The position numbers were made by a program, and so were the translations under genes. The notes under the pieces were generated by a model. The model ran no database searches, had not been told where the DNA came from, and worked only from the letters and a program-made list of their open reading frames with translations. A stretch of DNA of 64,000 nt. It comes from Nocardioides flavus (ex Wang et al. 2016). Its GTDB lineage: Bacteria > Actinomycetota > Actinomycetes > Propionibacteriales > Nocardioidaceae. Shown one piece after another: positions 43,832 through 51,535 of this stretch; position 1 is the stretch's first letter, and each line of letters starts with the position of its first letter. The stretch spans positions 1-64,000 of the forward strand of contig NZ_BNAD01000015.1 in NCBI RefSeq assembly GCF_014653115.1. Direction: 5' to 3'.

Positions 43832-43888
43832 CGACCAAGCCGTCGAGGTCGCCGGGCCGAGCTGCGCCGCGCAACCTGTCCGCGCTTG

Positions 43889-43904
43889 TGTGACGCCGCT
43901 CACC
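43889..43904. promoter_or_regulatory. Crp-like palindrome
   Basis: TGTGA-N6-TCACC with spacer CGCCGC and following GAACC, about 70 bases before the ATG at 43974. Same type as 47813-47828 and 31915-31936. Confidence 0.5.
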
Positions 43905-43973
43905 GAACCATCCCTCCGACCGCGACAACGTGGTGTCACACATCCGCCCGAGCCCGACCCCAGGAGGTCCCCC

Positions 43974-44558
43974 ATGAGCACCACGACTGAACTGAACACG
44001 CGCCCGACCCTGGTGCGTGGCGCCGCCTACGGCGCCGGCGCCGGGGTCATCGCTTCGATTGCCATGGGCATCTACGCCATGGTCGCGTCCTACCTCAAGG
44101 ACACCGGCTTCTTCACCCCGCTGCACCACATCGCGACGCTCTTCGCAGATCCGACCGCGATGATGCAGTCGATGATGGCGGCCATGGAGCAGGGCGATGC
44201 CTTCGCCATCACCGGCGGTGTCGCGTTCCTCGGCCTCGTGATCCACATGATGACCGGTGCCATGTACGGCGCGCTCCTTGGCCTCGCCGTCGCGAACCGG
44301 AGGCTCCGCGCGGGCGTCCTCGCCCTCGTCGGGGTGGTCTACGGCGCGATCGTGTTCGTGGCCAGCGCGTTCGTGGGCCTGCCGTTGGCGGCGTCCATCT
44401 TCGGCGTGAACGACCTCGGCGAGGGCGCGATGGCTGGCATGAACCCGATCGCGGACATGGCCGAGATGGCCGGATGGGGTGTCTTCTTCACTGAGCACCT
44501 GCTCTTCGGCCTCGTCGCCGGCCTGCTGGTCGCAGCGGGCCTGCACAAGCGGGCCTGA
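43974..44558 (+). CDS. Multi-pass membrane protein of unknown function
   Basis: 194 residues, four to five helices. First helix GAAYGAGAGVIASIAMGIYA; a Met-rich amphipathic stretch follows (DPTAMMQSMMAAMEQGDAF), then helices around GGVAFLGLVIHMMTGAMYGA, LALVGVVYGAIVFVASAFVG and LLFGLVAGLLVAAGL. The many Met and a conserved His (VIHMM) could bind a soft metal such as Cu(I), but this is speculation. CAGGAGGT nine bases upstream of the ATG. I recognise no named family. Confidence 0.65.
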   Translation: MSTTTELNTRPTLVRGAAYGAGAGVIASIAMGIYAMVASYLKDTGFFTPLHHIATLFADPTAMMQSMMAAMEQGDAFAITGGVAFLGLVIHMMTGAMYGALLGLAVANRRLRAGVLALVGVVYGAIVFVASAFVGLPLAASIFGVNDLGEGAMAGMNPIADMAEMAGWGVFFTEHLLFGLVAGLLVAAGLHKRA

Positions 44559-44567
44559 CGGTCTGAA

Positions 44568-44585
44568 GGTCACGAGAGAGTGACC
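44568..44585. promoter_or_regulatory. 6-bp inverted repeat at the nrtS-like start
   Basis: GGTCAC-N6-GTGACC straddles the GTG at 44580. It could be an operator or translational hairpin; the spacing (GTCA-N8-TGAC) differs from the other Crp-like sites. Confidence 0.35.
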
Positions 44586-44891
44586 ATCGGGCTCAGAGCC
44601 CGCCGCCAATCGACCATGCGGTCGGCCGCCTGGTCCAAGTGGTGCTGGCCGATCCTGTGTGGACGGACGCGTCGGGTCGCGCTGCCGGTGTCGGTGGTCG
44701 TGGGCACAGTCCTGCTTGCAGTGAACCAGGGCTCGCAGCTGCTCGCCGGCGATGCCGACCCCGCCATGGCCTTCCGCGTGCTGGCCAACTACGCGATCCC
44801 CTATGTGGTCTCGAGCATCGGATACCTCGACGCGTCCAGCACTCCACCCCACTCGCCCGGAGCTGGGACCACGTTGGGTGAAGACGCCTGA
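44580..44891 (+). CDS. NrtS-like small membrane protein (nitrate/nitrite transporter family)
   Basis: 103 residues. Two helices with the NrtS pattern VALPVSVVVGTVLLAVNQGS and FRVLANYAIPYVVSSIGYLD; the NQG motif after TM1 and PYxVS in TM2 are the recognisable points. NrtS proteins have been connected with nitrate/nitrite transport. The GTG at 44580 has no convincing ribosome site; ATG 44616 would drop 12 residues and still keep both helices. Confidence 0.6.
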   Translation: MTIGLRARRQSTMRSAAWSKWCWPILCGRTRRVALPVSVVVGTVLLAVNQGSQLLAGDADPAMAFRVLANYAIPYVVSSIGYLDASSTPPHSPGAGTTLGEDA

Positions 44892-45036
44892 CGACGAAGG
44901 CCTGACGATCCGGACGGCGGGCCGCCAGTCGACACCTGAGTGGACCGCTCCGACTCCGCCGCACCGGTAGCGGGCGCGGCACGTGGCCGCGTGGCCGCGT
45001 GGCACATCGTCCACGTCACCAGACGCCTGCGGGCAC

Positions 45037-46200
45037 CTACTCCACGACTCGAGTGCGGGGGCGGAAGGCCACCCAGACGAACCAGAACGTGTCGAGGTGC
45101 ACCACGGCGGGCAGGCGGCTGCCCGTGAGCTGACCGGAGGTCGCCTCGCCCAGCACGTTCCAGGCCGAGCCGGTCTGCTCGTCGATCAAGCGACCGGCCC
45201 GGACGGCAAAGGTGAGGCGACGCCCGTCGAGCAGCGGGCGGAAGACGCCCACGGTGCCGACCTCCTCACCGTCGTGGTAGCCATCGGCGTCCAGGGCTGA
45301 GGCCTGGCCCGACCGGTGCCACACGACCAGGTCCCGCCCGCCCACTGTCAGCTCGACCAGTCGTCGCTCGACGATGTGCGACCGACGAACGGCTACCGAC
45401 TGTCCGTTCACCATGATGCCGACGATGCGTTCCTTGACCGGAAGTCGCCTGTCGGTGCCGCCCGGGGGGTCCGCGAACAGGTCGCCGTTGGGGTCGTCGT
45501 CGCGCCAGACGTAGGGGTTGCTGCCATAGTCCCGGACGAAGCCGGTGTCGCGCGTGAGCACCATCGCCTCCGGGTGGGACTCCCGGAACTGCTTCCACCC
45601 CACGATGCCCATCGGGATGGACTCGAGCCGGGTGCCGGTCAGCACCCCGACCGAGGCCCGCCCAGTGAGCTGCGGCCACAGCGACTCGGTCTGCCGGTCG
45701 TACATGACCAGGTTGTCGACGTAGAGCAGGCCGGACGTGCCGAAGTCGAGCAGTCGGTCCTCGACCCGACGCTCGAACGCGACGCCGGAGTTGCACAGCG
45801 GGCAGAACGTCACGGCCACGGGGACGCCGCCGACGGTGTCGTTGACGATCTCGTGCCAGGCCATCACCTGCAGCGGGTAGGCGCGCGTCTCGTCAGCGAC
45901 GGTCAGCGACAGCACGGGTTCGTTTCCTTCGAGCCAGTCGACGTCGGACACAGGCTCGAACTTCGGGTCGTCGATCGGGGGGATGCCGTCCGGGGGCGGC
46001 CCACCGGAGAACAGGTGGTCCGGGTCGATCAGCGGCTCGGGAAACCCAGGGTGGCGCGGGTCGTCGAGTGCCGAGGCGCCCACGACCTCGACCTCGGCAT
46101 CGACCTCGGCATCGACTCGTGGTCGAGAACCGGCTTCGGTGCTGCACGCAGCGCTCAGCATGACGACCGCCGTCAACAACCCCAGGATCCGCCGACTCAT
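45037..46200 (-). CDS. DUF3179 lipoprotein, copy 2, complete
   Basis: 387 residues, exported lipoprotein (lipobox VVMLSAAC, Cys19). Core: PDGIPPIDDPKF, TRAYPLQVMAWHEIVNDTVG, TFCPLCNSGVAFERRV with the CXXC pair, LLYVDNLVMYDRQTESLWPQ, LTGRASVGVLTG and a C-terminal half ending GSAWNVLGEATSG and HLDTFWFVWVAFRP. The domain is of unknown function; conserved His of TWHEIVND and the CPLC pair look like a catalytic or metal site. Divergent from a MerA/Lpd-like gene across a gap with two Crp-type palindromes. Confidence 0.87.
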   Translation of the reverse strand: MSRRILGLLTAVVMLSAACSTEAGSRPRVDAEVDAEVEVVGASALDDPRHPGFPEPLIDPDHLFSGGPPPDGIPPIDDPKFEPVSDVDWLEGNEPVLSLTVADETRAYPLQVMAWHEIVNDTVGGVPVAVTFCPLCNSGVAFERRVEDRLLDFGTSGLLYVDNLVMYDRQTESLWPQLTGRASVGVLTGTRLESIPMGIVGWKQFRESHPEAMVLTRDTGFVRDYGSNPYVWRDDDPNGDLFADPPGGTDRRLPVKERIVGIMVNGQSVAVRRSHIVERRLVELTVGGRDLVVWHRSGQASALDADGYHDGEEVGTVGVFRPLLDGRRLTFAVRAGRLIDEQTGSAWNVLGEATSGQLTGSRLPAVVHLDTFWFVWVAFRPRTRVVE

Positions 46201-46234
46201 AGGGGAGAGCCTGCGCCCGTCGACGCCGGCCCGC

Positions 46235-46250
46235 GGTGACCTGGATCACA
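46235..46250. promoter_or_regulatory. Crp-like palindrome, GTGA type
   Basis: GGTGA-N6-TCACA, 35 bases upstream of the minus-strand DUF3179 start; nearest of all to the classic cAMP-Crp consensus. Confidence 0.55.
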
Positions 46251-46304
46251 GTACGCGGGGAAGGCGACGGTGGGACTGGCTTGCCGCCAGCCGGGGAGGG
46301 AACT

Positions 46305-46322
46305 GTGTCACCACGCTGACAC
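46305..46322. promoter_or_regulatory. Crp/Fnr-type palindrome, GTCA type
   Basis: GTGTCA-N6-TGACAC, perfect arms of six, 85 bases upstream of the plus-strand reductase ATG. Same type as the site in front of the Crp/Fnr gene at 37329. Confidence 0.6.
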
Positions 46323-46406
46323 TGTGCGGTGGGCTCGTCCGGTCGGTGGGTTTCACAGACAGACGTCGCGCAGCTGGCGCGAGCCGAGCGGGAGCAGGAG
46401 TCAGAC

Positions 46407-47777
46407 ATGACGGAGCAGGTCGACGTGGTGGTCATCGGGCTGGGGGTCGGAGGAGAGGAAGTGGCGGGCAAGCTCGCCGAGGCAGGGCTCTCCGTGGTCG
46501 GGGTCGAGGCCGGGCTGGTCGGCGGCGAGTGCCCCTACTGGGGCTGTGTCCCGACCAAGATGATGATCAGGGCGTCGGGGATCATCGGGGAGACCCGCCG
46601 TGCCGCCGCGATCGCGGGGGAGGCATCCATCCGCCCCGACTGGAGCCTGGTTTCCCAGCGGATTCGCGCCGAGGCCACCGACAGCTGGAACGACAAGGTC
46701 GCCGTCGACCGGTTCGAGGGCAAGGGCGGCCGGTTCGTCCGCGGCCGAGCCCGGATCACCGGCCGAGGACAGGTCGCGATCGAGGACCAGGTGTTCAGCG
46801 CACGGGGCGGGATCGTGGTCGCCACCGGCACCGTCCCTGCCGTGCCGCCCATCTCCGGGCTCGCCGGCACGCCGTACTGGACCAACCGCGAGGCGGTAGC
46901 GACCGAGCAGCCCCCGCAGTCGCTCGTGGTGCTCGGCGGCGGCGCCATCGGGCTCGAGCTCGCCCAGGTCTTCGCCCGCTTCGGGACTGAGGTGACGGTC
47001 GTCGAGGCGGCCAGGCACCTGCTGCCCGCCGAGGAGCCTGAGGCCGGGGAGACCGTTCGCACGGTGCTGGCCGATGAGGGCGTCGCGATCCACGTCGGAG
47101 CCACCGCGACCGGGGTCAGCCACGATGCGGCCGGGTTCGCCGTCACCCTCGATGACGGCACCACCCTGATCGCAGAGCGACTGCTGGTTGCCACCGGCCG
47201 ACGCCCCGAGCTGCACGGCCTCGGCCTGGAGGAGTACGGCGTGGACGTCGACGCCCCGGTGCTGGACGTCGACGAGCGCCTGCGAGCGGCGGAAGGACTC
47301 TGGGCGATCGGCGACGTGACCGGTCACGGTGCCTTCACCCACGTCGCGATGTACCAAGCCGGCATCGCGGTGCGCGACATCCTCGGCCAGGACGGTCCAG
47401 CCGCGTCGTACCACGCGGTGCCGCGGGTGACTTTCACCGACCCCGAGGTCGGCTCAGTAGGGCTCACCGAGGCCCAAGCCCGTGACGCGGGCCTCACGGT
47501 GCGCGTAGGAAGCAGCCAGACGTCGAGCTCGGCGCGGGGCTGGATCCACAAGAGCGGCAACGAAGGCCTGGTCAAGCTCATCGAGGACACCGGTCGCGGG
47601 GTCCTGGTCGGAGCGACCGCGGTCGGCCCGCACGGCGGGGAGGTGCTGGGCGCGCTCGCGGTCGCCGTACACGCACGAGTGCCAGTTCGCGAGCTGCGGC
47701 AGATGATCTACGCGTACCCCACCTTCCACCGCGGCATCGAAGACGCCCTGCGTGACCTGCAGGGCCCTGACGTGTGA
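46407..47777 (+). CDS. MerA/Lpd-like FAD disulfide oxidoreductase, copy 2
   Basis: 456 residues. VVVIGLGVGGEEVAGKLAEA, redox motif GGECPYWGCVPTKMMIRA (Cys-X4-Cys), NAD(P) motif SLVVLGGGAIGLELAQVFAR, FAD motif LWAIGDVTGHGAFTHV and C-terminal IYAYPTFHRGIEDAL (His/Glu pair in modified form). Lacks a C-terminal CC, so a true Hg(II) reductase is unlikely; such enzymes are often labelled mercuric reductase or dihydrolipoamide dehydrogenase. ATG at 46407 follows GCAGGAG. Divergent from DUF3179 copy 2, probably co-regulated. Confidence 0.85.
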   Translation: MTEQVDVVVIGLGVGGEEVAGKLAEAGLSVVGVEAGLVGGECPYWGCVPTKMMIRASGIIGETRRAAAIAGEASIRPDWSLVSQRIRAEATDSWNDKVAVDRFEGKGGRFVRGRARITGRGQVAIEDQVFSARGGIVVATGTVPAVPPISGLAGTPYWTNREAVATEQPPQSLVVLGGGAIGLELAQVFARFGTEVTVVEAARHLLPAEEPEAGETVRTVLADEGVAIHVGATATGVSHDAAGFAVTLDDGTTLIAERLLVATGRRPELHGLGLEEYGVDVDAPVLDVDERLRAAEGLWAIGDVTGHGAFTHVAMYQAGIAVRDILGQDGPAASYHAVPRVTFTDPEVGSVGLTEAQARDAGLTVRVGSSQTSSSARGWIHKSGNEGLVKLIEDTGRGVLVGATAVGPHGGEVLGALAVAVHARVPVRELRQMIYAYPTFHRGIEDALRDLQGPDV

Positions 47778-47812
47778 GGGACCGTCCTGTTCCGGGAAGC
47801 CGAGCCGCGCTG

Positions 47813-47828
47813 TGTGAGCGCCGTCACC
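47813..47828. promoter_or_regulatory. Crp-like palindrome
   Basis: TGTGA-N6-TCACC, spacer GCGCCG, followed by GAGC; 60 bases upstream of the gene at 47888. Confidence 0.5.
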
Positions 47829-47887
47829 GAGCGGATCGCGATCCGGGCGGAGACTCGTTCCATGATCACGCCACTCGGCAGGCGGGG

Positions 47888-48502
47888 GTGAGGGGAGTGG
47901 CGACGTACGTGTGCCCGCCCCGTCTCCTGCCACGTGCGCCGGCGTCCGGGCCAGGTGTGTGGCGGTCGGCCCGCCGTGCCATCGCGGCGCTCGCGACGCG
48001 TGCCCTGGAGCCGGCCGCGCTGCGTCGTCTCGCGGAGCTGGCACCGCGGGAACGTCAGTTGGTCGGTGCCTGCGACGAGTCCGATGCGGCCGTGGTCGCC
48101 ACCAACGTCGCGTTGCACCGTCTCGAACCGCCGGAGGGTCTCGGTGACTGGTCCCGATGGGGATGGGAGCAGATCGCCCGGATCGAGTGGGACGACCCGA
48201 CGTCGACCATGACCCTCATCGGGCAGGCACCCCTCCTCCAGCACCGAATCGCGTTCCGCCTGTCCGCGCCCGGACCGCTGGTGAGCGTCGCCCGCGAACG
48301 GATCGCCTGGACGACGCAGCTGGCGACCCGGGTCCGACTGCCGAGCGGGGGGAGTGTGGCCGTGGTGGTGCGCCGCCATCCGGTCACGGACCGGATGGAC
48401 TGGTTCCTCTACCCCGACACGACCATCGCCGGTCGGGGCACGGTCGGGAGGGTCGAGCTGGACGATGCGCTCGCCTCGCTGCGCGCCCACACGGGACTGT
48501 GA
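47888..48502 (+). CDS. Hypothetical protein
   Basis: 204 residues, soluble, no membrane helix. Alpha-helical Arg/Ala-rich N-terminal third, then a beta-rich part (LHRLEPPEGLGDWSRWGWEQ, IARIEWDDPTSTMTLIGQ) that looks like a PH-like or lipocalin-like fold, and VRLPSGGSVAVVVRRHPVTD. I do not recognise the family. GTG at 47888 is taken as start; 47897 is also possible. A Crp-like palindrome lies just upstream, grouping it with the redox genes. Confidence 0.6.
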   Translation: MRGVATYVCPPRLLPRAPASGPGVWRSARRAIAALATRALEPAALRRLAELAPRERQLVGACDESDAAVVATNVALHRLEPPEGLGDWSRWGWEQIARIEWDDPTSTMTLIGQAPLLQHRIAFRLSAPGPLVSVARERIAWTTQLATRVRLPSGGSVAVVVRRHPVTDRMDWFLYPDTTIAGRGTVGRVELDDALASLRAHTGL

Positions 48503-48597
48503 AAACGGATGGTCGCCGGACCGGCCCCGGACTTCTGGAGTGGTGGCCCCTGGCGCGCAAGACTGGTGGACGCCGCCCAAGATGACGAGGAGATCGC

Positions 48598-49314
48598 ATG
48601 ACCGACCTACCGCCCAGCTCCGACCACCCGGTCAGCCCCGACGGACCACGGCGCCCGCGGCTGCTGGTCTTCGACGTGAACGAGACCCTGTCGGACATGA
48701 CGCCGCTGTCGGCCCGCTTCGAGGACGTCGGCGCGCCGGCGCACCTCGCGAAGCTGTGGTTCGCCGAGCTGCTGCGGGACGGGTTCGCCGTGACGGTCTC
48801 CGGGGACATCGAGTCGTTCGCCACGCTCGGCGCCGAGGCGCTGCGCGTCCGGCTGCACGGCCAGCCTCTCGACAGTCCGCTCGACGCGGCCGTCGACCAC
48901 GTGATGCAGGGATTCTCCGAGCTCGCGGTGCACCCCGACGTCGTGCAGGGCGTCCGGGCCCTGGCCGCGCTGGGCATCCGGCTGGTGACCCTGAGCAACG
49001 GGTCCGCCGCGGTCGCGGACGCGCTCCTCGAGCGAGCCGGCGTACGCGACCTGTTCGAGCGCCTGCTCACCGTCGAGGACGAGGGTGTGTGGAAGCCAGC
49101 CCTGCGGGCGTACGCCTATGCCTTGGAGCAGTGCGGCGTGGAGCCGATGGATGCCATGCTCGTCGCAGTACATCCCTGGGACATCGACGGTGCCCGACGC
49201 GCGGGGCTGGCCACGGCCTGGATCGACCGGTCGGACGGCCGCTACCCGTCGTACTTCGGGGCGCCCGACCTCCGCGTCGCGTCGTTGACGGAGCTCGCCG
49301 ACGCGCTCAGTTGA
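48598..49314 (+). CDS. HAD-superfamily haloacid dehalogenase type II-like hydrolase
   Basis: 238 residues. Motif I LLVFDVNETLSDMTPL with nucleophile Asp, motif II VTLSNGSAAVA (Ser/Asn), motif III Lys in GVWKPALRAYAYALE and motif IV VAVHPWDIDGARRAGLATAW (Asp). The VFDVNETL opening and WDIDGAR close are typical of L-2-haloacid dehalogenases. ATG follows GAGGAGATCGC. With the alpha/beta hydrolase at 30969 it hints at halo-organic or electrophile detoxification. Confidence 0.83.
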   Translation: MTDLPPSSDHPVSPDGPRRPRLLVFDVNETLSDMTPLSARFEDVGAPAHLAKLWFAELLRDGFAVTVSGDIESFATLGAEALRVRLHGQPLDSPLDAAVDHVMQGFSELAVHPDVVQGVRALAALGIRLVTLSNGSAAVADALLERAGVRDLFERLLTVEDEGVWKPALRAYAYALEQCGVEPMDAMLVAVHPWDIDGARRAGLATAWIDRSDGRYPSYFGAPDLRVASLTELADALS

Positions 49315-49418
49315 CCCGGGCCCACCGGCCCGGCGCCAGAAGGCAGCGCGGGCGGGTGTGTCGTGCGGCACCTAAGAGAAGCTCGTTGATCAGCCGAGCT
49401 GGCCGGGGACCAGGTCTT

Positions 49419-49447
49419 TGACCAGGTGCGTTAGTCACGACTAACGT
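49419..49447 (+). promoter_or_regulatory. Promoter and ArsR-type operator
   Basis: TTGACC (49419-49424) and TAACGT (49442-49447) are spaced 17 bp. GTTAGT-N4-ACTAAC (49430-49445) is a perfect palindrome covering the spacer and -10, ideal for autorepression by the ArsR gene that follows. Confidence 0.65.
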
Positions 49448-49457
49448 GTTCTGGGTT

Positions 49458-49763
49458 GTGACTGACCCACTGTCTGCTGCCGCGGAACCCAACCGCCGAC
49501 GCCTCCTGCAGCTCCTGGCCACGGGTCCCAGGAGTGTGGGGGAGCTGGCGGAGGAGTTCACGGTCACTCGGTCGGCGATCAGCCAGCACCTCCTCGTGCT
49601 GGCGGAGGCCGGCCTGGTGGATGCGGAGAAGGTGGGTCGCACCCGGATCTACCGGGTCCTGCCGTCGGGACTGCAGCGTCTGCAGGCCGAGATCGACAGG
49701 TTCTGGACGACAGAGCTCGACCTGCTCGTCGCCGACGCGCACCGACTGAAGGAGAACCAGTGA
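49458..49763 (+). CDS. ArsR-family repressor, SRPBCC-associated
   Basis: 101 residues from the GTG at 49458 (MTDPLSAAAEPNRRRLLQLL); a GTG at 49446 would add four. Winged HTH: SVGELAEEFTVTRSAISQHL and wing EKVGRTRIYRVLPSG. No metal-binding Cys or His cluster, so this is the type that pairs with SRPBCC/AHSA1 proteins and senses an unknown signal. Stop overlaps the next gene. Confidence 0.85.
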   Translation: MTDPLSAAAEPNRRRLLQLLATGPRSVGELAEEFTVTRSAISQHLLVLAEAGLVDAEKVGRTRIYRVLPSGLQRLQAEIDRFWTTELDLLVADAHRLKENQ

Positions 49764-50734
49764 GCTTCACCAAGACCGCACTCCTGCCCGTCTCGACGGA
49801 CGAGGCCTTCGCGCTCATCACCGAACCCGAGCGGCTGCGCCGTTGGCAGACAATCGCCGCGACGGTTGACCTGCGCGCCGGCGGCTCCTACAGGTGGACC
49901 GTCACGCCTGGCCACGTGGCTGAGGGCACCTACCGGGAGGTCGAGCCCGGCCGTCGCGTCGTCTTCGGGTGGGGCTGGGACGAGAACCCGGACCTTCCCA
50001 GGGACGCCTCGACCGTGACCATCACTGTCGAACCCGCCGAGGACGGAACCCTCGTGACCCTGGTCCACGAGGGCCTCACCGAGGCGCAGGCCGCCATGCA
50101 CGCCGAGGGCTGGAACCACTTCTTCGACCGGCTGGAGAAGCTCGCAGCCACCGGTGACGCCGGTCCCGACGAGTGGGCGTACGCGCCCGAGGACCTCACC
50201 CCGCTCGTTGCGGCCGAGGCGGCCTTGGCTGTGATCCAGCCCGTCCTGCGCAACCTGACCGAAACCGACCGCGTCAAGCGCACGCCGTGCGAAGACTTCA
50301 CCGCCCACGAACTGGTCGAGCACCTGCTCGGCTCACTCGTCCAGCTCGCCGGCGTGGCCGGTGCCTCCCTGACGATCCCCGAGCAGGGCAGCGCCGAGGA
50401 CAAGGTCTCGGTCCTTGCCGGCCAGATGATCGATGCCTGGCGCACCGTGGACCTCGCCGGCACGCTGCCGTTCGGTGGAGGTGAGGCGCCTGCAGCCTTC
50501 TTGGCCAGCATCCTGCCGGTCGAGCTGCTGCTGCACGGCTGGGACCTCGCCCAGGCCACCGCTCAGCAACTGCACGTCTCCGACGAGGTCGTCGCCTATG
50601 TCCGCGAGGCAGGAGAGGACCTCATCAAGGGTGGTCGCCGTCGGTCCTTCGGCGACGAGATCACTCCCGCCCCGGACGCCAGCCCCATCGACGCATTCGC
50701 GGCCTACGCCGGCCGAACGCCCATCAGCGCCTGA
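49760..50734 (+). CDS. Fusion of SRPBCC (AHSA1) and TIGR03086/maleylpyruvate-isomerase-like domains
   Basis: 324 residues. Residues 1-145: SRPBCC/START-like domain (LITEPERLRRWQTIAATVDL, GRRVVFGWGWDENPDL, GWNHFFDRLEKLAA). Residues ~155-320: DinB-like mycothiol-dependent maleylpyruvate isomerase/TIGR03086 domain (TPCEDFTAHELVEHLLGSLV, VELLLHGWDLAQAT with the metal His). The two usually occur as separate genes beside such ArsR regulators; here they form one chain. GTG overlaps the ArsR stop. Confidence 0.82.
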   Translation: MSFTKTALLPVSTDEAFALITEPERLRRWQTIAATVDLRAGGSYRWTVTPGHVAEGTYREVEPGRRVVFGWGWDENPDLPRDASTVTITVEPAEDGTLVTLVHEGLTEAQAAMHAEGWNHFFDRLEKLAATGDAGPDEWAYAPEDLTPLVAAEAALAVIQPVLRNLTETDRVKRTPCEDFTAHELVEHLLGSLVQLAGVAGASLTIPEQGSAEDKVSVLAGQMIDAWRTVDLAGTLPFGGGEAPAAFLASILPVELLLHGWDLAQATAQQLHVSDEVVAYVREAGEDLIKGGRRRSFGDEITPAPDASPIDAFAAYAGRTPISA

Positions 50735-50792
50735 CAGCCAGCCTCGCCCCAACCGACCACATGTCCGCCTACCCGAGAAGGAAGTCAGTCCA

Positions 50793-51128
50793 ATGACCAA
50801 GTACCTGTTCACCTACCACGCGCCGACCCAGCCCGCCGACGCCACACCACCCGACCCCGCCGAGATGGAAGCCGTCATGGGCCAGTGGATGGCCTGGGCC
50901 GGCCGCGTCGGTGAGGGCATGGTCGACTTCGGTACCCCGCTCGCGGGCGGCGTCCAGGTCACCCCGGACGGCACCCGCCCCAGCGCGAGCGAGGTCGTGG
51001 GCTACACCCTCCTCGAGGCCGAGGACATGGACGCCGCTCTCGCCCTCGCTGAGAGCCACCCGCACCTGACCATGCCGGGCGGCTGCACGATCGAGGTACA
51101 CGAGGCCCAGCCGACCCCGGGCATGTGA
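50793..51128 (+). CDS. YCII-related (DGPF) domain protein
   Basis: 111 residues, ferredoxin-like fold of the YCII family: YLFTYHAPTQPADATPPD, MGQWMAWAGRVGEGMVDFG, GYTLLEAEDMDAALALAESH and PHLTMPGGCTIEVHEA. Conserved His/Asp suggest a small catalytic or binding role; function unknown. Same transcript as the ArsR-SRPBCC pair by spacing (58 bases) and overlaps the TfoX-like gene by four bases. Confidence 0.78.
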   Translation: MTKYLFTYHAPTQPADATPPDPAEMEAVMGQWMAWAGRVGEGMVDFGTPLAGGVQVTPDGTRPSASEVVGYTLLEAEDMDAALALAESHPHLTMPGGCTIEVHEAQPTPGM

Positions 51129-51478
51129 TCGCAGCCGTGAAGATGCCCAAGGCCAGCGACGACGACAAGAACCGGTTCCGGGACCTGATCGAGACGGTCG
51201 CACACATCCCGGGTGTCGAGGTGAAGCCGATGTTCGGCCAGCTCGGCGCCTTCGTGAACGGCAACATGTTCGCCGGGCTTTTCGGGAGCTCCATCGGCGT
51301 CAAGCTCGACGAGCAGGGCGCCACCCAGCTCCGCGACCTCGGTGGCGGGCCGTTCGGGCCAGAAGAGCGCCCCATGGGCGGCTACACCACCATCCCCGAC
51401 GTGCTTGAGCCCCAGGCCTGGGTGGAGCGCTCCGCGGCGTACGTCGGCGCCCTGCCACCGAAGTCCAGGAAGAAGTGA
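51125..51478 (+). CDS. TfoX N-terminal domain protein
   Basis: 117 residues. TfoX-N pattern: FRDLIETVAHIPGVEVKPMF, GQLGAFVNGNMFAGLFGSS, GVKLDEQGATQLRDLGGGPF and MGGYTTIPDVLEP. The domain occurs alone in many actinobacteria beside YCII and ArsR/SRPBCC genes. GTG overlaps the YCII stop; ATG 51143 is an alternative. Confidence 0.78.
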   Translation: MIAAVKMPKASDDDKNRFRDLIETVAHIPGVEVKPMFGQLGAFVNGNMFAGLFGSSIGVKLDEQGATQLRDLGGGPFGPEERPMGGYTTIPDVLEPQAWVERSAAYVGALPPKSRKK

Positions 51479-51535
51479 CCACGTCAACGCCTGACCCGGT
51501 CAGGCCGGCGAGACCGTCGGCTCGGGCGTGGTCCC

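Noticed and set aside
42479..47777. True mercuric reductase merA for the FAD enzymes
   Set aside because: Neither copy has the C-terminal vicinal cysteines or NmerA domain, so gene symbol merA is not justified.
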